DNA of 49,807 bases. Origin: Deltaproteobacteria bacterium. GTDB taxonomy: Bacteria; Desulfobacterota; GWC2-55-46. A program made the translations under genes and the position numbers. The notes under the pieces are model-generated. The model worked only from the letters and a program-made list of their open reading frames with translations. It had not been told where the DNA came from and searched no databases. Every line of letters begins with the position of its first letter. Position 1 is the stretch's first letter. Positions 9,871 to 18,038 of the stretch are shown here, one piece after another. Location of the stretch: assembly GCA_016218105.1 (NCBI GenBank), contig JACRET010000097.1, positions 1 through 49,807 on the forward strand, in the 5' to 3' direction.

Positions 9871-10955
9871 TACATTTTTACAAGGTCTGTGCCGGGATAG
9901 TAATGCTTGAGTATTTCCCTGTATGAGTACCCGTCTTCGGCCATGCCCTTTGCCCCCCACTGCGAAAGCCCTACACCATGCCCCGAGCCTTTGCCCTTAA
10001 ACACAAAAAGGTCGCCGGCCTTGCTGACCTCAAATATAGTGGATTTAAGCTCATTATACCCCAGCGCCTTCCTCAAGTCCTCGCCTGAGATCTTTACGCT
10101 CCCGCCCTCATTATCCTGAATAACGATAATCTTCGCCCTGCCCGCGCCGGAGGTCTCCCGCACATCCAGGGTCTCCGGCTTTCCGATCTCAAACCCGTTT
10201 TTTCTTAAAGAGCCCCTCAAGTCGTCGGCGTGGAGCGTCATATCCCAGAAAAACTGCGGGCAGTTCTCGTCATAGGGGCTCTTTACCGCTTTTAGGTAAG
10301 GATAATCGCGCGACCAGACGTCCCTTGAGGAATCGGTCATCCCGCCTGCGTTGGAATGGTATACGGTGAGGGCCGCCTCACCGCTAAAGGCGAGTATCTC
10401 GCCCTTTGTCTCCCTTACGGCCTTCTGCGCAACGGGGTCTTCCTTTCCGGCGCCGCTGTAAACCTGCCCCATCGTAGACCCCTCTACATGATATAAGCTC
10501 TTTGCCCTTTTTTTCTTGTTATAGACAGCGTACGTCCTCGCTACCACCGCCTGGGATTTTATTACGTCCCTGGGCCATCTCGACGATATCTCGTTATTTA
10601 TGATCCCGACGAGATAGGATTCAAGATTGAGCTCATTTACAACCATCAGCCCGTTCTTCGAGTCGGAAATCTCTATAGACCCGCGGAAGGGCTTATTATT
10701 TATGTAGATAAAATCGCCCATGGGAAGGAGCCTCAGAGGAAGGGCCTTCTCGTTCCCGTTTACCTTTATTAAGCCGTCCTCTTTTTTTATTTCCAGCGAG
10801 CCCCTGTCGGACGACCTTATATTGACGGAACTTAAGGCGCTTAAAACCAATATCTTTATCTTCTCCCCGCTGCCGGCCTGGCCCGGTACTATCCTGATAC
10901 ATCCGGAGACGCACAGGACTATAAAAAAAATAAGAGGCCACGGCCTTCTTCTCAT
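9867..10955 (-). CDS. SpoIID/LytB-domain lipoprotein (putative peptidoglycan lytic enzyme or amidase enhancer)
   Basis: About 362 residues. The N-terminus MRRRPWPLIFFIVLCVSGC is a lipoprotein signal with lipobox VSGC, so it is exported and probably membrane-anchored. The SpoIID domain is clear: IINNEISSRWP (likely catalytic Glu), SQAVVARTYA, YHSNAGGMT and GKGSGHGVGLSQWGAKGMA. SpoIID of Bacillus cleaves denuded glycan strands; in non-sporulating Gram-negatives related proteins remodel septal wall. Start is uncertain: a GTG at 10997 has AAGGA eight bases upstream and would add 14 residues before the signal peptide, whereas the ATG at 10955 gives the better signal peptide but lacks an SD. The TAG stop lies in the first bases of a dispersed repeat. 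Confidence 0.88.
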   Translation of the reverse strand: MRRRPWPLIFFIVLCVSGCIRIVPGQAGSGEKIKILVLSALSSVNIRSSDRGSLEIKKEDGLIKVNGNEKALPLRLLPMGDFIYINNKPFRGSIEISDSKNGLMVVNELNLESYLVGIINNEISSRWPRDVIKSQAVVARTYAVYNKKKRAKSLYHVEGSTMGQVYSGAGKEDPVAQKAVRETKGEILAFSGEAALTVYHSNAGGMTDSSRDVWSRDYPYLKAVKSPYDENCPQFFWDMTLHADDLRGSLRKNGFEIGKPETLDVRETSGAGRAKIIVIQDNEGGSVKISGEDLRKALGYNELKSTIFEVSKAGDLFVFKGKGSGHGVGLSQWGAKGMAEDGYSYREILKHYYPGTDLVKMY

Positions 10956-11065
10956 AATGAGGTTTTTATACACAGCGTCCTGAACAGTTGAGCGCACAGA
11001 GCGTCCTTACAAAGCGGGCATTGCGAAGCGTGATGCTCCGTATAAATTCCGTCTTTCCTTTTAAG

Positions 11066-11275
11066 TTAAAGCGACCTTACAGCGAGGATGATGATTATCC
11101 CGGCTGCCATTATGACCAGGCCCATTATCCTGAGCGTGCGTTCGGACATGTCTTGCAATACCAGCGCCCACTCTTTCACTGCCTTTGGAAATCCGAAGTA
11201 GGGGATACCTTCCAATACCAGAAGCGCGCCCAGGATACTTAAAACGAAAGCCATTTTCTCTATAGTCGGGAACAT
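11066..11275 (-). CDS. DUF2065 small membrane protein
   Basis: 69 residues with two hydrophobic segments (about 9-25 and 49-67). The pattern LEGIPYFGFP, then LRIMGLVIMAAG, is typical of the DUF2065 (YjeT) family of small inner-membrane proteins of unknown function. It lies between the cytochrome genes and the SpoIID-like gene, with 55 bases to the upstream cytochrome. No clear SD precedes the ATG at 11275. Confidence 0.8.
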   Translation of the reverse strand: MFPTIEKMAFVLSILGALLVLEGIPYFGFPKAVKEWALVLQDMSERTLRIMGLVIMAAGIIIILAVRSL

Positions 11276-11330
11276 AAAGACCGTAATGATAAAACAAATA
11301 ACGGGCCCGCTCCATGCGGGCCTCTGGATA

Positions 11331-11693
11331 CTACTTACCCTTGCATTTACACAGCTTTCTCAAGTAGTCCTTAAGGGCCGTTATCTCCTGCTTTGCAAGG
11401 GTTTTGCCAAAAGGAGGCATGAGGCTGGACTTGCTTGTCGCCGGGCCGCCGTCCGTTATCGAATTAATGATGTCGTCATCCGTGAGCTTGTTCATCTCGG
11501 CCGCGTTCGTATGGTCGCGGGGGCTTACCGGCTGGTTCTTTGTCGCGTTCGGCCCGTCGCCCTTTCCTTCAAGCCCGTGGCACTGCGCGCAGTAAAATTT
11601 ATAATTCTCCTCGGCTGTAGCGGCGATAGAGGAGACGGCGTAAGACAGCAATATCGCTACTAAGGCTACGGCGGTTATGATCCTTTGCGGCAT
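11331..11693 (-). CDS. Secreted mono-haem c-type cytochrome
   Basis: About 120 residues. A signal peptide (about 1-24, ending SIAATA) precedes one haem-binding motif, CAQCH, and a C-terminal Met-Pro (LMPPFG) that is the likely sixth ligand, so this is a small class I cytochrome c of the periplasm. The start is the ATG at 11693 with AGGAG seven bases upstream; a TTG two codons earlier is less likely. It lies 15 bases after a di-haem cytochrome and is surely cotranscribed with it. The redox partner is unknown. Confidence 0.9.
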   Translation of the reverse strand: MPQRIITAVALVAILLSYAVSSIAATAEENYKFYCAQCHGLEGKGDGPNATKNQPVSPRDHTNAAEMNKLTDDDIINSITDGGPATSKSSLMPPFGKTLAKQEITALKDYLRKLCKCKGK

Positions 11694-11708
11694 CGACAAG
11701 CTCCTTTT

Positions 11709-12377
11709 CTAATTCAGACTGCCGATATAAGCGGCGAGGTCTTTCATCTCCTGGTCGTTTAGGATGCCGGCATAATTCGGCATGTCCTTTACAGGCTTAA
11801 AGACCCTGGGGTTGACGAGATACGCGTATATCCAATCGGGGTTAAGCCTTGCCGAAGCCCCTGTAAGTGTCGGGCCGGACAGGCCTCCGGCGGTATTCCC
11901 GCGGACAGTCACTTCGTGGCAGCCATAACATGCCTGTTTCTTTATAAATATAGCCCTGCCCTTCGGGTTGTCCTTTGGCTGGACCGCGCCTTCTTTCACG
12001 TCGGCTGATTTAAGGCTCATGAGATAGCCAGCCATATCCGCCGCCTCGGAGGCGGCAAGCCTTACGTGGTCTCCGGCATTTTTCTTCGTAAGGGAGTTGT
12101 ACTCGAGCGGCCTTATGGGCTTGGGGTTTGCCAGCCAATTCTTAAGGAATTCAGGTTTGAATTTGCTCCCCGCGTACCAAAGCTCAGGGCCTTTCCTGGC
12201 GAGCTGGTCTTGTATCGTCTTTTCCCTTGCCGGCCCTTCTATCTGGTGGCAGGCAGCGCATTTTTTTACCTGAAAGGCCTTTTTACCTTCCGCGACCCCG
12301 GCACCGGAAGAAGACGCGAAGAGTACGGAGGACAAAAAAACCGAAGCGGCGATCGACAAAAGACTTCCTACCCTCAT
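11709..12377 (-). CDS. Secreted di-haem c-type cytochrome
   Basis: 222 residues. A signal peptide (about 1-27) is followed by two cytochrome c domains: CAACH at about 41-45 and CYGCH at about 150-154. Candidate sixth-ligand Met residues lie in DMAGYLMSL and DMPNYAG. Two-domain proteins of this sort are periplasmic electron carriers. ATG at 12377 has AGGAG eight bases upstream. A likely promoter lies at 12453-12482. The gene heads a short operon with the mono-haem cytochrome and the DUF2065 protein. Confidence 0.9.
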   Translation of the reverse strand: MRVGSLLSIAASVFLSSVLFASSSGAGVAEGKKAFQVKKCAACHQIEGPAREKTIQDQLARKGPELWYAGSKFKPEFLKNWLANPKPIRPLEYNSLTKKNAGDHVRLAASEAADMAGYLMSLKSADVKEGAVQPKDNPKGRAIFIKKQACYGCHEVTVRGNTAGGLSGPTLTGASARLNPDWIYAYLVNPRVFKPVKDMPNYAGILNDQEMKDLAAYIGSLN

Positions 12378-12452
12378 CTAAAGCACTCCTTTATATTTTT
12401 AATGCCACCCCGGTCTAAAGCCAGAGGTTCCGAACGGCTATAAATCACTGAT

Positions 12453-12482
12453 ATGGTAATTCAGCAGGCAGGTTTTTGTCAA
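12453..12482 (-). promoter_or_regulatory. Candidate sigma-70 promoter of the cytochrome operon
   Basis: On the minus strand TTGACA (12482-12477) is followed after 18 bases by TACCAT (12458-12453). The -35 is perfect and the -10 matches four of six. The start codon of the di-haem cytochrome is about 80 bases further on. Confidence 0.45.
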
Positions 12483-12535
12483 GGTATTTACGACAGAAAA
12501 GCTTTTAAAAACATTGGGTTTTGAGGGGAATCATC

Positions 12536-12615
12536 AAGGCCGGGGGCCTTTTGCAAAAACGTGGTTTGTATTAGCTCAAAGGGAACGGCCGCCCCGGTCA
12601 AAGGCCGGGGGTTTT
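12536..12615 (+). terminator. Two GC-rich hairpins with T tails reading on the plus strand
   Basis: AAGGCC-GGG-GGCCTT at 12536-12550 is followed by TT. CCCCGG at 12592-12597 and CCGGGG at 12605-12610 are followed by GGTTTT. Both look like short intrinsic terminators, but in the plus direction, and no plus-strand gene lies nearby. On the minus strand they lack a T tail. They lie in the gap between rng and the cytochromes (12378-12688), which has no other gene. Function is unclear. Confidence 0.3.
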
Positions 12616-12646
12616 CCAACCTGCTTTACAAATCCTTGTTTCTAAT

Positions 12647-12691
12647 AGGATGTTGAAAATGCACCGCATGGCGTTGTTCAACACCCTGCTA
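12647..12691 (-). repeat. Diverged relic of the dispersed repeat at the end of rng
   Basis: Minus strand reads TAGCAGGGTGTTGAACAACG and closes with an inverted arm (plus AGGATGTTGAAAA at 12647-12659). It keeps the TAG plus CAGG-TG-TGAA skeleton of the full copies. The TAG at 12691-12689 is the stop codon of rng. Confidence 0.55.
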
Positions 12692-14161
12692 ATTAATCTC
12701 GTACCGTTCCTGATGGAACCGCTCTACCGGCTTTATTATGATCTTCTTGCCGGTCTTCTTCTCAAGTTCTTCGATCACCGACGCCTGGCCTGTAGTGAGC
12801 TCTTCGGCAACCGATGGGCTCACACAAAGGATGACCTTTTTCTTTCTCTCGGGAAGCTCTTTTAACAGCTCCCTGTAGATGTCCATGATGGTAGTATCGC
12901 GGGCCTTTACGATACCGTTCCCCTCACAGTATGGGCACGGCTCGCAGAGGGACTGCGCGAGCGATTCCCTGACCCGTTTTCTGGTCATCTCTACGATACC
13001 CAGCTCCGAAATCTTTAAGATATTCGTCCGGGCCTTGTCTTCCCTTAAAGCCTCTTTCAGGGCGTTATAGACCTTTTCCCTGTCCGCGGCCTTGGACATA
13101 TCGATGAAGTCTATTACGATGATGCCGCCGATGTTGCGGAGCCTCAGCTGATAGACAATTTCCTTTACAGCCTCAAGATTCGTCTTCAATATCGTATCGT
13201 CGGAGCTCTTTTTTCCGACGTACTTGCCTGTATTTACGTCTATGGCGGTCAAGGCCTCCATCTGGTCTAATACGATATGCCCGCCTGACCGGAGCCATAC
13301 CTTCCGTTCGAGGGCGTCCGCGAGCTCTATCTCTATGCCGTGGGCATCGAAGATATCCTCGTTGCCTTCGTAAAGCTCGACCCTCCCGCTTAAGGTAGGC
13401 ATGAACTCTTCGATGAATTTGACCGCGCGGTCATATTCATCCCTTGAGGCGATTATAAGCCTGTCTATATCGGAGGTGAACGAGTCGCGTATGGTCCTCA
13501 AGGTAAGGTCCAGCTCCTCGTAGACGAGGCTGGGTGTCTTTGTCTCTTCTTTTTTCTTGAGTATCGAATCCCAGAGCTTCTCAAGGAAGTACATATCCGC
13601 CTGGATCTCCTCCTTGCCCATGCCCTCGCATACGGTTCTTATGATATAGCCGTACCCGTCTTTACGCATGGAGGAGACGATATCCCTCAGCCTTCTTCTT
13701 TCTTTTTCGCTGGAGATCCTCCTTGAGATGACGATCTTGTCGTAGGTCGGCATGAATACAAGATATCTGCCCGGGAGTGACACATAGGAAGTGACGCGCG
13801 CGCCTTTAGTGCCTATCGGCTCCTTGGCTACCTGCACCATCAACTCCTGGCCTTCCTTTATAATGTCCTGTATGCGCGTAGCGGAGGGCTTTTTCTCTTC
13901 CTCCTCCTCTTCGAGGTCTTCGAAGGGCTCCTGTATGTCATAGACATGGAGGAAGGATGTCCTCTGAAGGCCTGTTTCCAGGAAGGCCGACTGCATGCCC
14001 GGGAGCACCCTTACTATCTTGCCCTTATAAATATTGCCGGTAATGCCCCGGTCTTTTTTCCTCTCGCAGTAGAACTCGACAAGCCTGCCCTGCTCGGCAA
14101 GCGCGATCCTTCTCTCGAAAGGGTTTGCGTCTATTAATATCTCGGTTTTATTGCTTTTCAT
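12689..14161 (-). CDS. rng: Ribonuclease G
   Basis: About 490 residues. RNase E/G family endoribonuclease for rRNA and mRNA processing. The S1 domain region near the N-terminus (GNIYKGKIVRVLPGMQSAFLE) is interrupted by an acidic stretch (DLEEEEEEKK). The catalytic region has AIDVNTGKY and IIVIDFIDM, with the metal-binding Asp residues. The zinc link is CEPCPYC near the C-terminus, and there is no long RNase E tail. The start is probably the ATG at 14161 (KSNKTEILIDA begins the family match); a TTG at 14206 would add 15 residues and overlap the upstream gene, and neither has a good SD. It follows the radical SAM fusion gene, a common neighbour of rng. Confidence 0.93.
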   Translation of the reverse strand: MKSNKTEILIDANPFERRIALAEQGRLVEFYCERKKDRGITGNIYKGKIVRVLPGMQSAFLETGLQRTSFLHVYDIQEPFEDLEEEEEEKKPSATRIQDIIKEGQELMVQVAKEPIGTKGARVTSYVSLPGRYLVFMPTYDKIVISRRISSEKERRRLRDIVSSMRKDGYGYIIRTVCEGMGKEEIQADMYFLEKLWDSILKKKEETKTPSLVYEELDLTLRTIRDSFTSDIDRLIIASRDEYDRAVKFIEEFMPTLSGRVELYEGNEDIFDAHGIEIELADALERKVWLRSGGHIVLDQMEALTAIDVNTGKYVGKKSSDDTILKTNLEAVKEIVYQLRLRNIGGIIVIDFIDMSKAADREKVYNALKEALREDKARTNILKISELGIVEMTRKRVRESLAQSLCEPCPYCEGNGIVKARDTTIMDIYRELLKELPERKKKVILCVSPSVAEELTTGQASVIEELEKKTGKKIIIKPVERFHQERYEIN

Positions 14162-14189
14162 TGAATGCGGGCCCTGGCGGGCCTCTTCC

Positions 14190-16742
14190 TTAGGAGATGT
14201 GCTCAACTGCCGTTCCGGTCTTTGTGATGGGTATGAGGGACGCTTCTTCCCTGGAGAGGTTTAAAAGACAGGCCATTACGTCGTGAGGTCTCGCGGATGA
14301 GCCCTCGACTTTCCTTAAGGTCAGCCTTAGCGTATTCCCGTCTACAACCGAGATCCCAGCTACAAGCGGCCTTATATCGACGTATTTGACCTTATCCTCC
14401 TTTTGGATGCGTACTTCGACGGATTCCCTTCCCAGGAAATCCTTTACAAACCCATCAATTCTTTTTGACTCTATATTCAAGCCCAGCGGGCAGTCATGCA
14501 AATTAACAATATACTCTGTCATCATAGCAAAGGGTAGAGCAACTTTCAAGGGGAAGGGTACGGCCTCAAGGAATTTGATCCCCTCGGGCATCAGTTTGTT
14601 GAGGCGGACGACTATCTCCGCCCCGTCGGGCGTCTGCCCACCCCTGCTTATTTCCATATCCATATACTCATCCAGAGACTCCATGCCCACAGGCAGGGAG
14701 GACGCAAATGAAAGTTTGGGGAGCGGGTGAAAGCCCTGCGAATACTTGAGCGTTATGCCGGCCCTCCTTATGGCCCTTGAGATCACATTAATAAACTCAA
14801 GATGGCTCAGATACTTGAGCGCGCCGGTCTTCGTGTAGCGGAGCCTCACCTTGACCGGATCCCCTTCCCTTTCCCTGTCCTTCGCCTCTCTCTTTTTTAA
14901 CGCGCCGTCGTCCTCTATGACATGGTTCTTTATTATCTTATGGTCGCATACCCCGCAGTTCGAGCACCTGTCCACCTTACAGTCAGGCGTGCGGGCAAGC
15001 TCAACAGCGGCCTCATACTCCCTTATGAGGAACTCCTTCGTTACCCCTGGGTTGAGGTGGTCCCACGGGAATACCTCGTCAAAAGGCCTCTTCCTCCCGG
15101 TATAAAAGACCGGGTCTATGCCGGCCTCTTTCAGCGCCTCTGTCCACAAATCGAACCTGAACTGGTCGCTCCAGCCGTCGAACCTGCAGCCTTTCTTGAA
15201 AGCCCCGAGCACTACCTTCGACAGCCTTCTGTCCCCTCTTGAGAATACGCCCTCAAGGAGGGACATCCTGGGCTCGTGCCATTTAAAACCGAGGCCTTTC
15301 GCGCCAAGCGCGCGCTTGAGCAGTCCCTGCCTTCTTACGCACTCGTCAAGCGATATCTGCGGCTCCCACTGAAATGGCGTATATGGCTTCGGGATAAAAG
15401 ACGCCGCGCTTACGTTTATCTGCGGAGATTTTCCAGATGCCCTTTTGCCGATAGAGCGGACGCATTCACCGAGGCGCACAATCTCAAGCATATCATCGTC
15501 TGTCTCGGTCGGAAGCCCTATCATGAAGTAGAGCTTCATTATCTTCCAGCCCAGCGAGAAGACGTCATTGGCCGCGGCGTGAAGGTCTTCTTCCCTTATG
15601 CCCTTATTGATCAGTTTACGGAGGCGCTCGCTCCCCGCTTCAGGGGCCAGGGTAAACCCGGTCTTACGCACCTTTTTTATCTCGCCGGCAAGGCGGGCTG
15701 AAAGTGTCCCAACGCGGAGCGACGGGAGCGACACCGCCACCCGCTCCGTATCAAGCCTCGACATGAGCCCGGTAAGGAGGTCTTCGATGAGTGTATAATC
15801 CCCTGTGCTTAGTGAAAGCAAGGACACCTCGTCGTAACCGGTATTCTTAAGGGCGTCCTCTATGATCTTTAAAATATTTTCCGGCGTTCTCTCACGGACG
15901 GGCCTGTAGATATTCCCTGCCTGGCAGAACCTGCACCCGCGCGTACACCCTCTCGCGATCTCCACGCTCACCCTGTCGTGGATAGTCTCCATAAAGGGGA
16001 CGACTGGCCTGGATGGAAGCGGCAATGAGTTTACGTCAGGCACGGTCCTTTTAGTGACCTTTGTGTAACCCTCGATAACGGGAATGATCTCTTTTACGGT
16101 ATTGTCCGGATTATACTCGACCTTGAAAAATGAAGGGACATATATGCCCGGTATCCTTGATAAAGCTTTCAGTATCGTAATTCTGTCATGGCCCTTGGCC
16201 CTGCCTTCGATAACGGCATCGGAGATCTCCAGCACGGCCTCTTCTCCGTCCCCGAGCAGAAGGCAGTCGAAGAACTCCGCGACAGGCTCCGGATTAAAGG
16301 CGACCGGCCCGCCCCCAATGACAATAGGGCAGTCCTCCCCCCTCTCATGTGAATAGAGAGGAATCCCCCCGAGCTCAAGCATATTAAGTATATTCGTGTA
16401 AGAGAGCTCGTACTGAAGGGAGAAGCCCATGATATCGAGCTTCGAAAGCGGGATCGAGGACTCCAAAGTAGTGAGCGGCATCCCCTTTTGACGGAGGAGC
16501 GCCTCCATATCCGTCCACGGGGAATAGACCCTTTCGCAGGCGATGTCGCTTCTGGAATTTAGTATCTGATAGAGTATCTGGAGCCCCAGATGGCTCATCC
16601 CGACCTCGTAGGCGTCAGGGAAGCCCAGGGCGAACTTGAGCTTCACCGTCGAGAGGTCTTTCTTTATTGAGTTGACCTCGCCGCCGATGTAGCGCGAAGG
16701 CTTTCTTACGAGCGGGAGGAAATCTTTTATATTATGTTCCAT
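14190..16742 (-). CDS. B12-binding-type radical SAM protein fused to a DUF2344 domain (TIGR03960 plus TIGR03936)
   Basis: 850 residues, a fusion. Residues about 30-210 are a B12-binding-like Rossmann region (FPDAYEVGMSHLGLQILY). Residues about 255-480 are a radical SAM core with C266, C270 and C273 in CTRGCRFC. A second Cys cluster, CKVDRCSNCGVC, lies at about 600. From about 630 to the end is the DUF2344 domain (LRYTKTGALKYLSHLEF). In many bacteria the two parts are separate adjacent genes; the pair is known to lie next to RNase E/G, as here. The reaction is unknown. The nearest SD-like sequence (AAAAGG) lies about 16 bases before the ATG at 16742. Confidence 0.88.
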   Translation of the reverse strand: MEHNIKDFLPLVRKPSRYIGGEVNSIKKDLSTVKLKFALGFPDAYEVGMSHLGLQILYQILNSRSDIACERVYSPWTDMEALLRQKGMPLTTLESSIPLSKLDIMGFSLQYELSYTNILNMLELGGIPLYSHERGEDCPIVIGGGPVAFNPEPVAEFFDCLLLGDGEEAVLEISDAVIEGRAKGHDRITILKALSRIPGIYVPSFFKVEYNPDNTVKEIIPVIEGYTKVTKRTVPDVNSLPLPSRPVVPFMETIHDRVSVEIARGCTRGCRFCQAGNIYRPVRERTPENILKIIEDALKNTGYDEVSLLSLSTGDYTLIEDLLTGLMSRLDTERVAVSLPSLRVGTLSARLAGEIKKVRKTGFTLAPEAGSERLRKLINKGIREEDLHAAANDVFSLGWKIMKLYFMIGLPTETDDDMLEIVRLGECVRSIGKRASGKSPQINVSAASFIPKPYTPFQWEPQISLDECVRRQGLLKRALGAKGLGFKWHEPRMSLLEGVFSRGDRRLSKVVLGAFKKGCRFDGWSDQFRFDLWTEALKEAGIDPVFYTGRKRPFDEVFPWDHLNPGVTKEFLIREYEAAVELARTPDCKVDRCSNCGVCDHKIIKNHVIEDDGALKKREAKDREREGDPVKVRLRYTKTGALKYLSHLEFINVISRAIRRAGITLKYSQGFHPLPKLSFASSLPVGMESLDEYMDMEISRGGQTPDGAEIVVRLNKLMPEGIKFLEAVPFPLKVALPFAMMTEYIVNLHDCPLGLNIESKRIDGFVKDFLGRESVEVRIQKEDKVKYVDIRPLVAGISVVDGNTLRLTLRKVEGSSARPHDVMACLLNLSREEASLIPITKTGTAVEHIS

Positions 16743-16768
16743 TTGTCTTGAAAATTCCTTTTAAGTGT

Positions 16769-16862
16769 CCCCCTCACCCCAACCCTCTCCCGCCAAGGGG
16801 AGAGGGAAAAATCAATTTAAAAACTTCCCCTCCCTCGATGGGAGGGGACAGAGGGGAGGGTG
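16769..16862. repeat. Two CCCTC-type palindromic repeats in an intergenic gap
   Basis: Unit one (16769-16806) has arms CCCTCTCCC and GGGAGAGGG around a 6-base loop. Unit two (16827-16847) has arms CCCCTCCC and GGGAGGGG around TCGAT. Repeats of this CCCTCACCC type are widespread between genes in many bacteria. The remaining stretch to 17032 has no gene that I can support. Confidence 0.65.
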
Positions 16863-17030
16863 AAAATTTATTCCAGTCTGGTAAAAACCTTTTTGAGTGC
16901 TACCGCGCGCTCTTAGGGGCATTGGCTCTACTCGCTGTCGGCTCACTCCCTCTGATAGAACTGGAGCCCGGTCGTTCGCCTCCTTTATGCTCGCTACACT
17001 ATTTTTTGAAAAATAAAATCCAAAAACAGA

Positions 17031-17058
17031 TGTCATTGCGAGCGGAGCGTAGCAATCT
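17031..17058 (-). repeat. Dispersed repeat of the TCATTGCGAGC...AGCAATCT type, overlapping a gene end
   Basis: The plus strand at 17031-17058 starts TGTCATTGCGAGC and ends TAGCAATCT, a repeat seen between genes in many bacteria. On the minus strand it encodes the last residues (EIATLRSQ) and the TGA stop of the orphan gene at 17033. Confidence 0.6.
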
Positions 17059-17962
17059 CTTTTAAATATTCACATTTATAAGTCCCTTGACCAAGGACAC
17101 TTTGTATTCTAAAAGTTATTCTTTTTTTGAATTCTTCTCGACCCTTATCTTCCCATTCTATACAGTTATACTGACGTATATCAAAGTGAAGGTCGTCAAA
17201 ATGATCTTTTCGACAAGTCCAGAAGACTTCAATACCCAACCCTTTAGCAAATCCTGCCTCGAAATAAACCCCACCTCTGTGCCCTGTAAAATCCGCCAGC
17301 ACAAAACGGCTTTTTTTTATTTCCGCAATTATCTCGTTATCAATTTGATTATTGTGTTCTTTTTTGTCGACCCGGTGCGGCTTATATCCTGCTTCACATA
17401 TCGCCGGAACAATTACAGTATCGTAGATGTCCTTTAAGTCTGGGTCGAACCACATTGCAACAAACCCTTGCTGGCTATCTTGATTAATACTTTTGAGCTG
17501 TTCGAGATGCTCCCAGCCCTTAGGTGCAATCTTACATTCACTAAAATCTTGGGCGTTACTTAAAGCTACCCTTCCTGTGCTAGCAAGATAGTTTATTATC
17601 TCATTTAATTCCTGATCAATGCACCAGGCCGAACTTAGCCAGGATTTGTCCCCATTAATTGTTATTTTTTCACCTGCAAATGCAGTTTTTTTTTCAAAAG
17701 CCAGCAAAAGCTTATCAGCACGCTCGTGAAAACTAGGCGTTTTTAAGCTACGTAACTTTTTTATATTTTCAGATGTTATTTCGCTTCTCTCATTTTCTCT
17801 TAGCCAGCCTGAGATGTTTGCTCCTTCTCTGGATTCAAGCTCTCTCAAACCAGCTTCTGCAGTCCTTGTAAGCTGATAGCTTCCACATCTAGGGCAAACT
17901 ACAGAAAAGACCTCTGAAGAATCCACATCTGCATCATTTTTACAAATAGGACACTTATCCAT
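17033..17962 (-). CDS. Orphan protein: zinc ribbon, helical middle and nucleoside 2-deoxyribosyltransferase-like domain
   Basis: About 309 residues; function not known to me. The N-terminus has a zinc ribbon (CPICK, then CPRCG). The middle (about 45-165) is mostly helical. The C-terminal 140 residues carry FVAMWFD, then IIAEIKKSRFVLADFTG, then GVYFEAGFAKGLG. The Asp and Glu spacing in this last part resembles nucleoside 2-deoxyribosyltransferases and related NAD- or nucleotide-cleaving Rossmann domains, where the Glu of the FEAGFA-type motif is the nucleophile. The start is the ATG at 17962, with GGAG five bases upstream. The gene is visibly AT-rich (18 G or C in the 60 bases from 17641, by hand count) in a GC-rich region and is bordered by repeats, which suggests recent transfer. 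The last eight codons and the stop come from a dispersed repeat. Confidence 0.65.
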   Translation of the reverse strand: MDKCPICKNDADVDSSEVFSVVCPRCGSYQLTRTAEAGLRELESREGANISGWLRENERSEITSENIKKLRSLKTPSFHERADKLLLAFEKKTAFAGEKITINGDKSWLSSAWCIDQELNEIINYLASTGRVALSNAQDFSECKIAPKGWEHLEQLKSINQDSQQGFVAMWFDPDLKDIYDTVIVPAICEAGYKPHRVDKKEHNNQIDNEIIAEIKKSRFVLADFTGHRGGVYFEAGFAKGLGIEVFWTCRKDHFDDLHFDIRQYNCIEWEDKGREEFKKRITFRIQSVLGQGTYKCEYLKEIATLRSQ

Positions 17963-18038
17963 AGCCACTCCAATATTAAAAATATTTTAATTCCTACTCA
18001 TTATTCAGCCGAGATGATTTACTCGCCAAATTTCTGAA

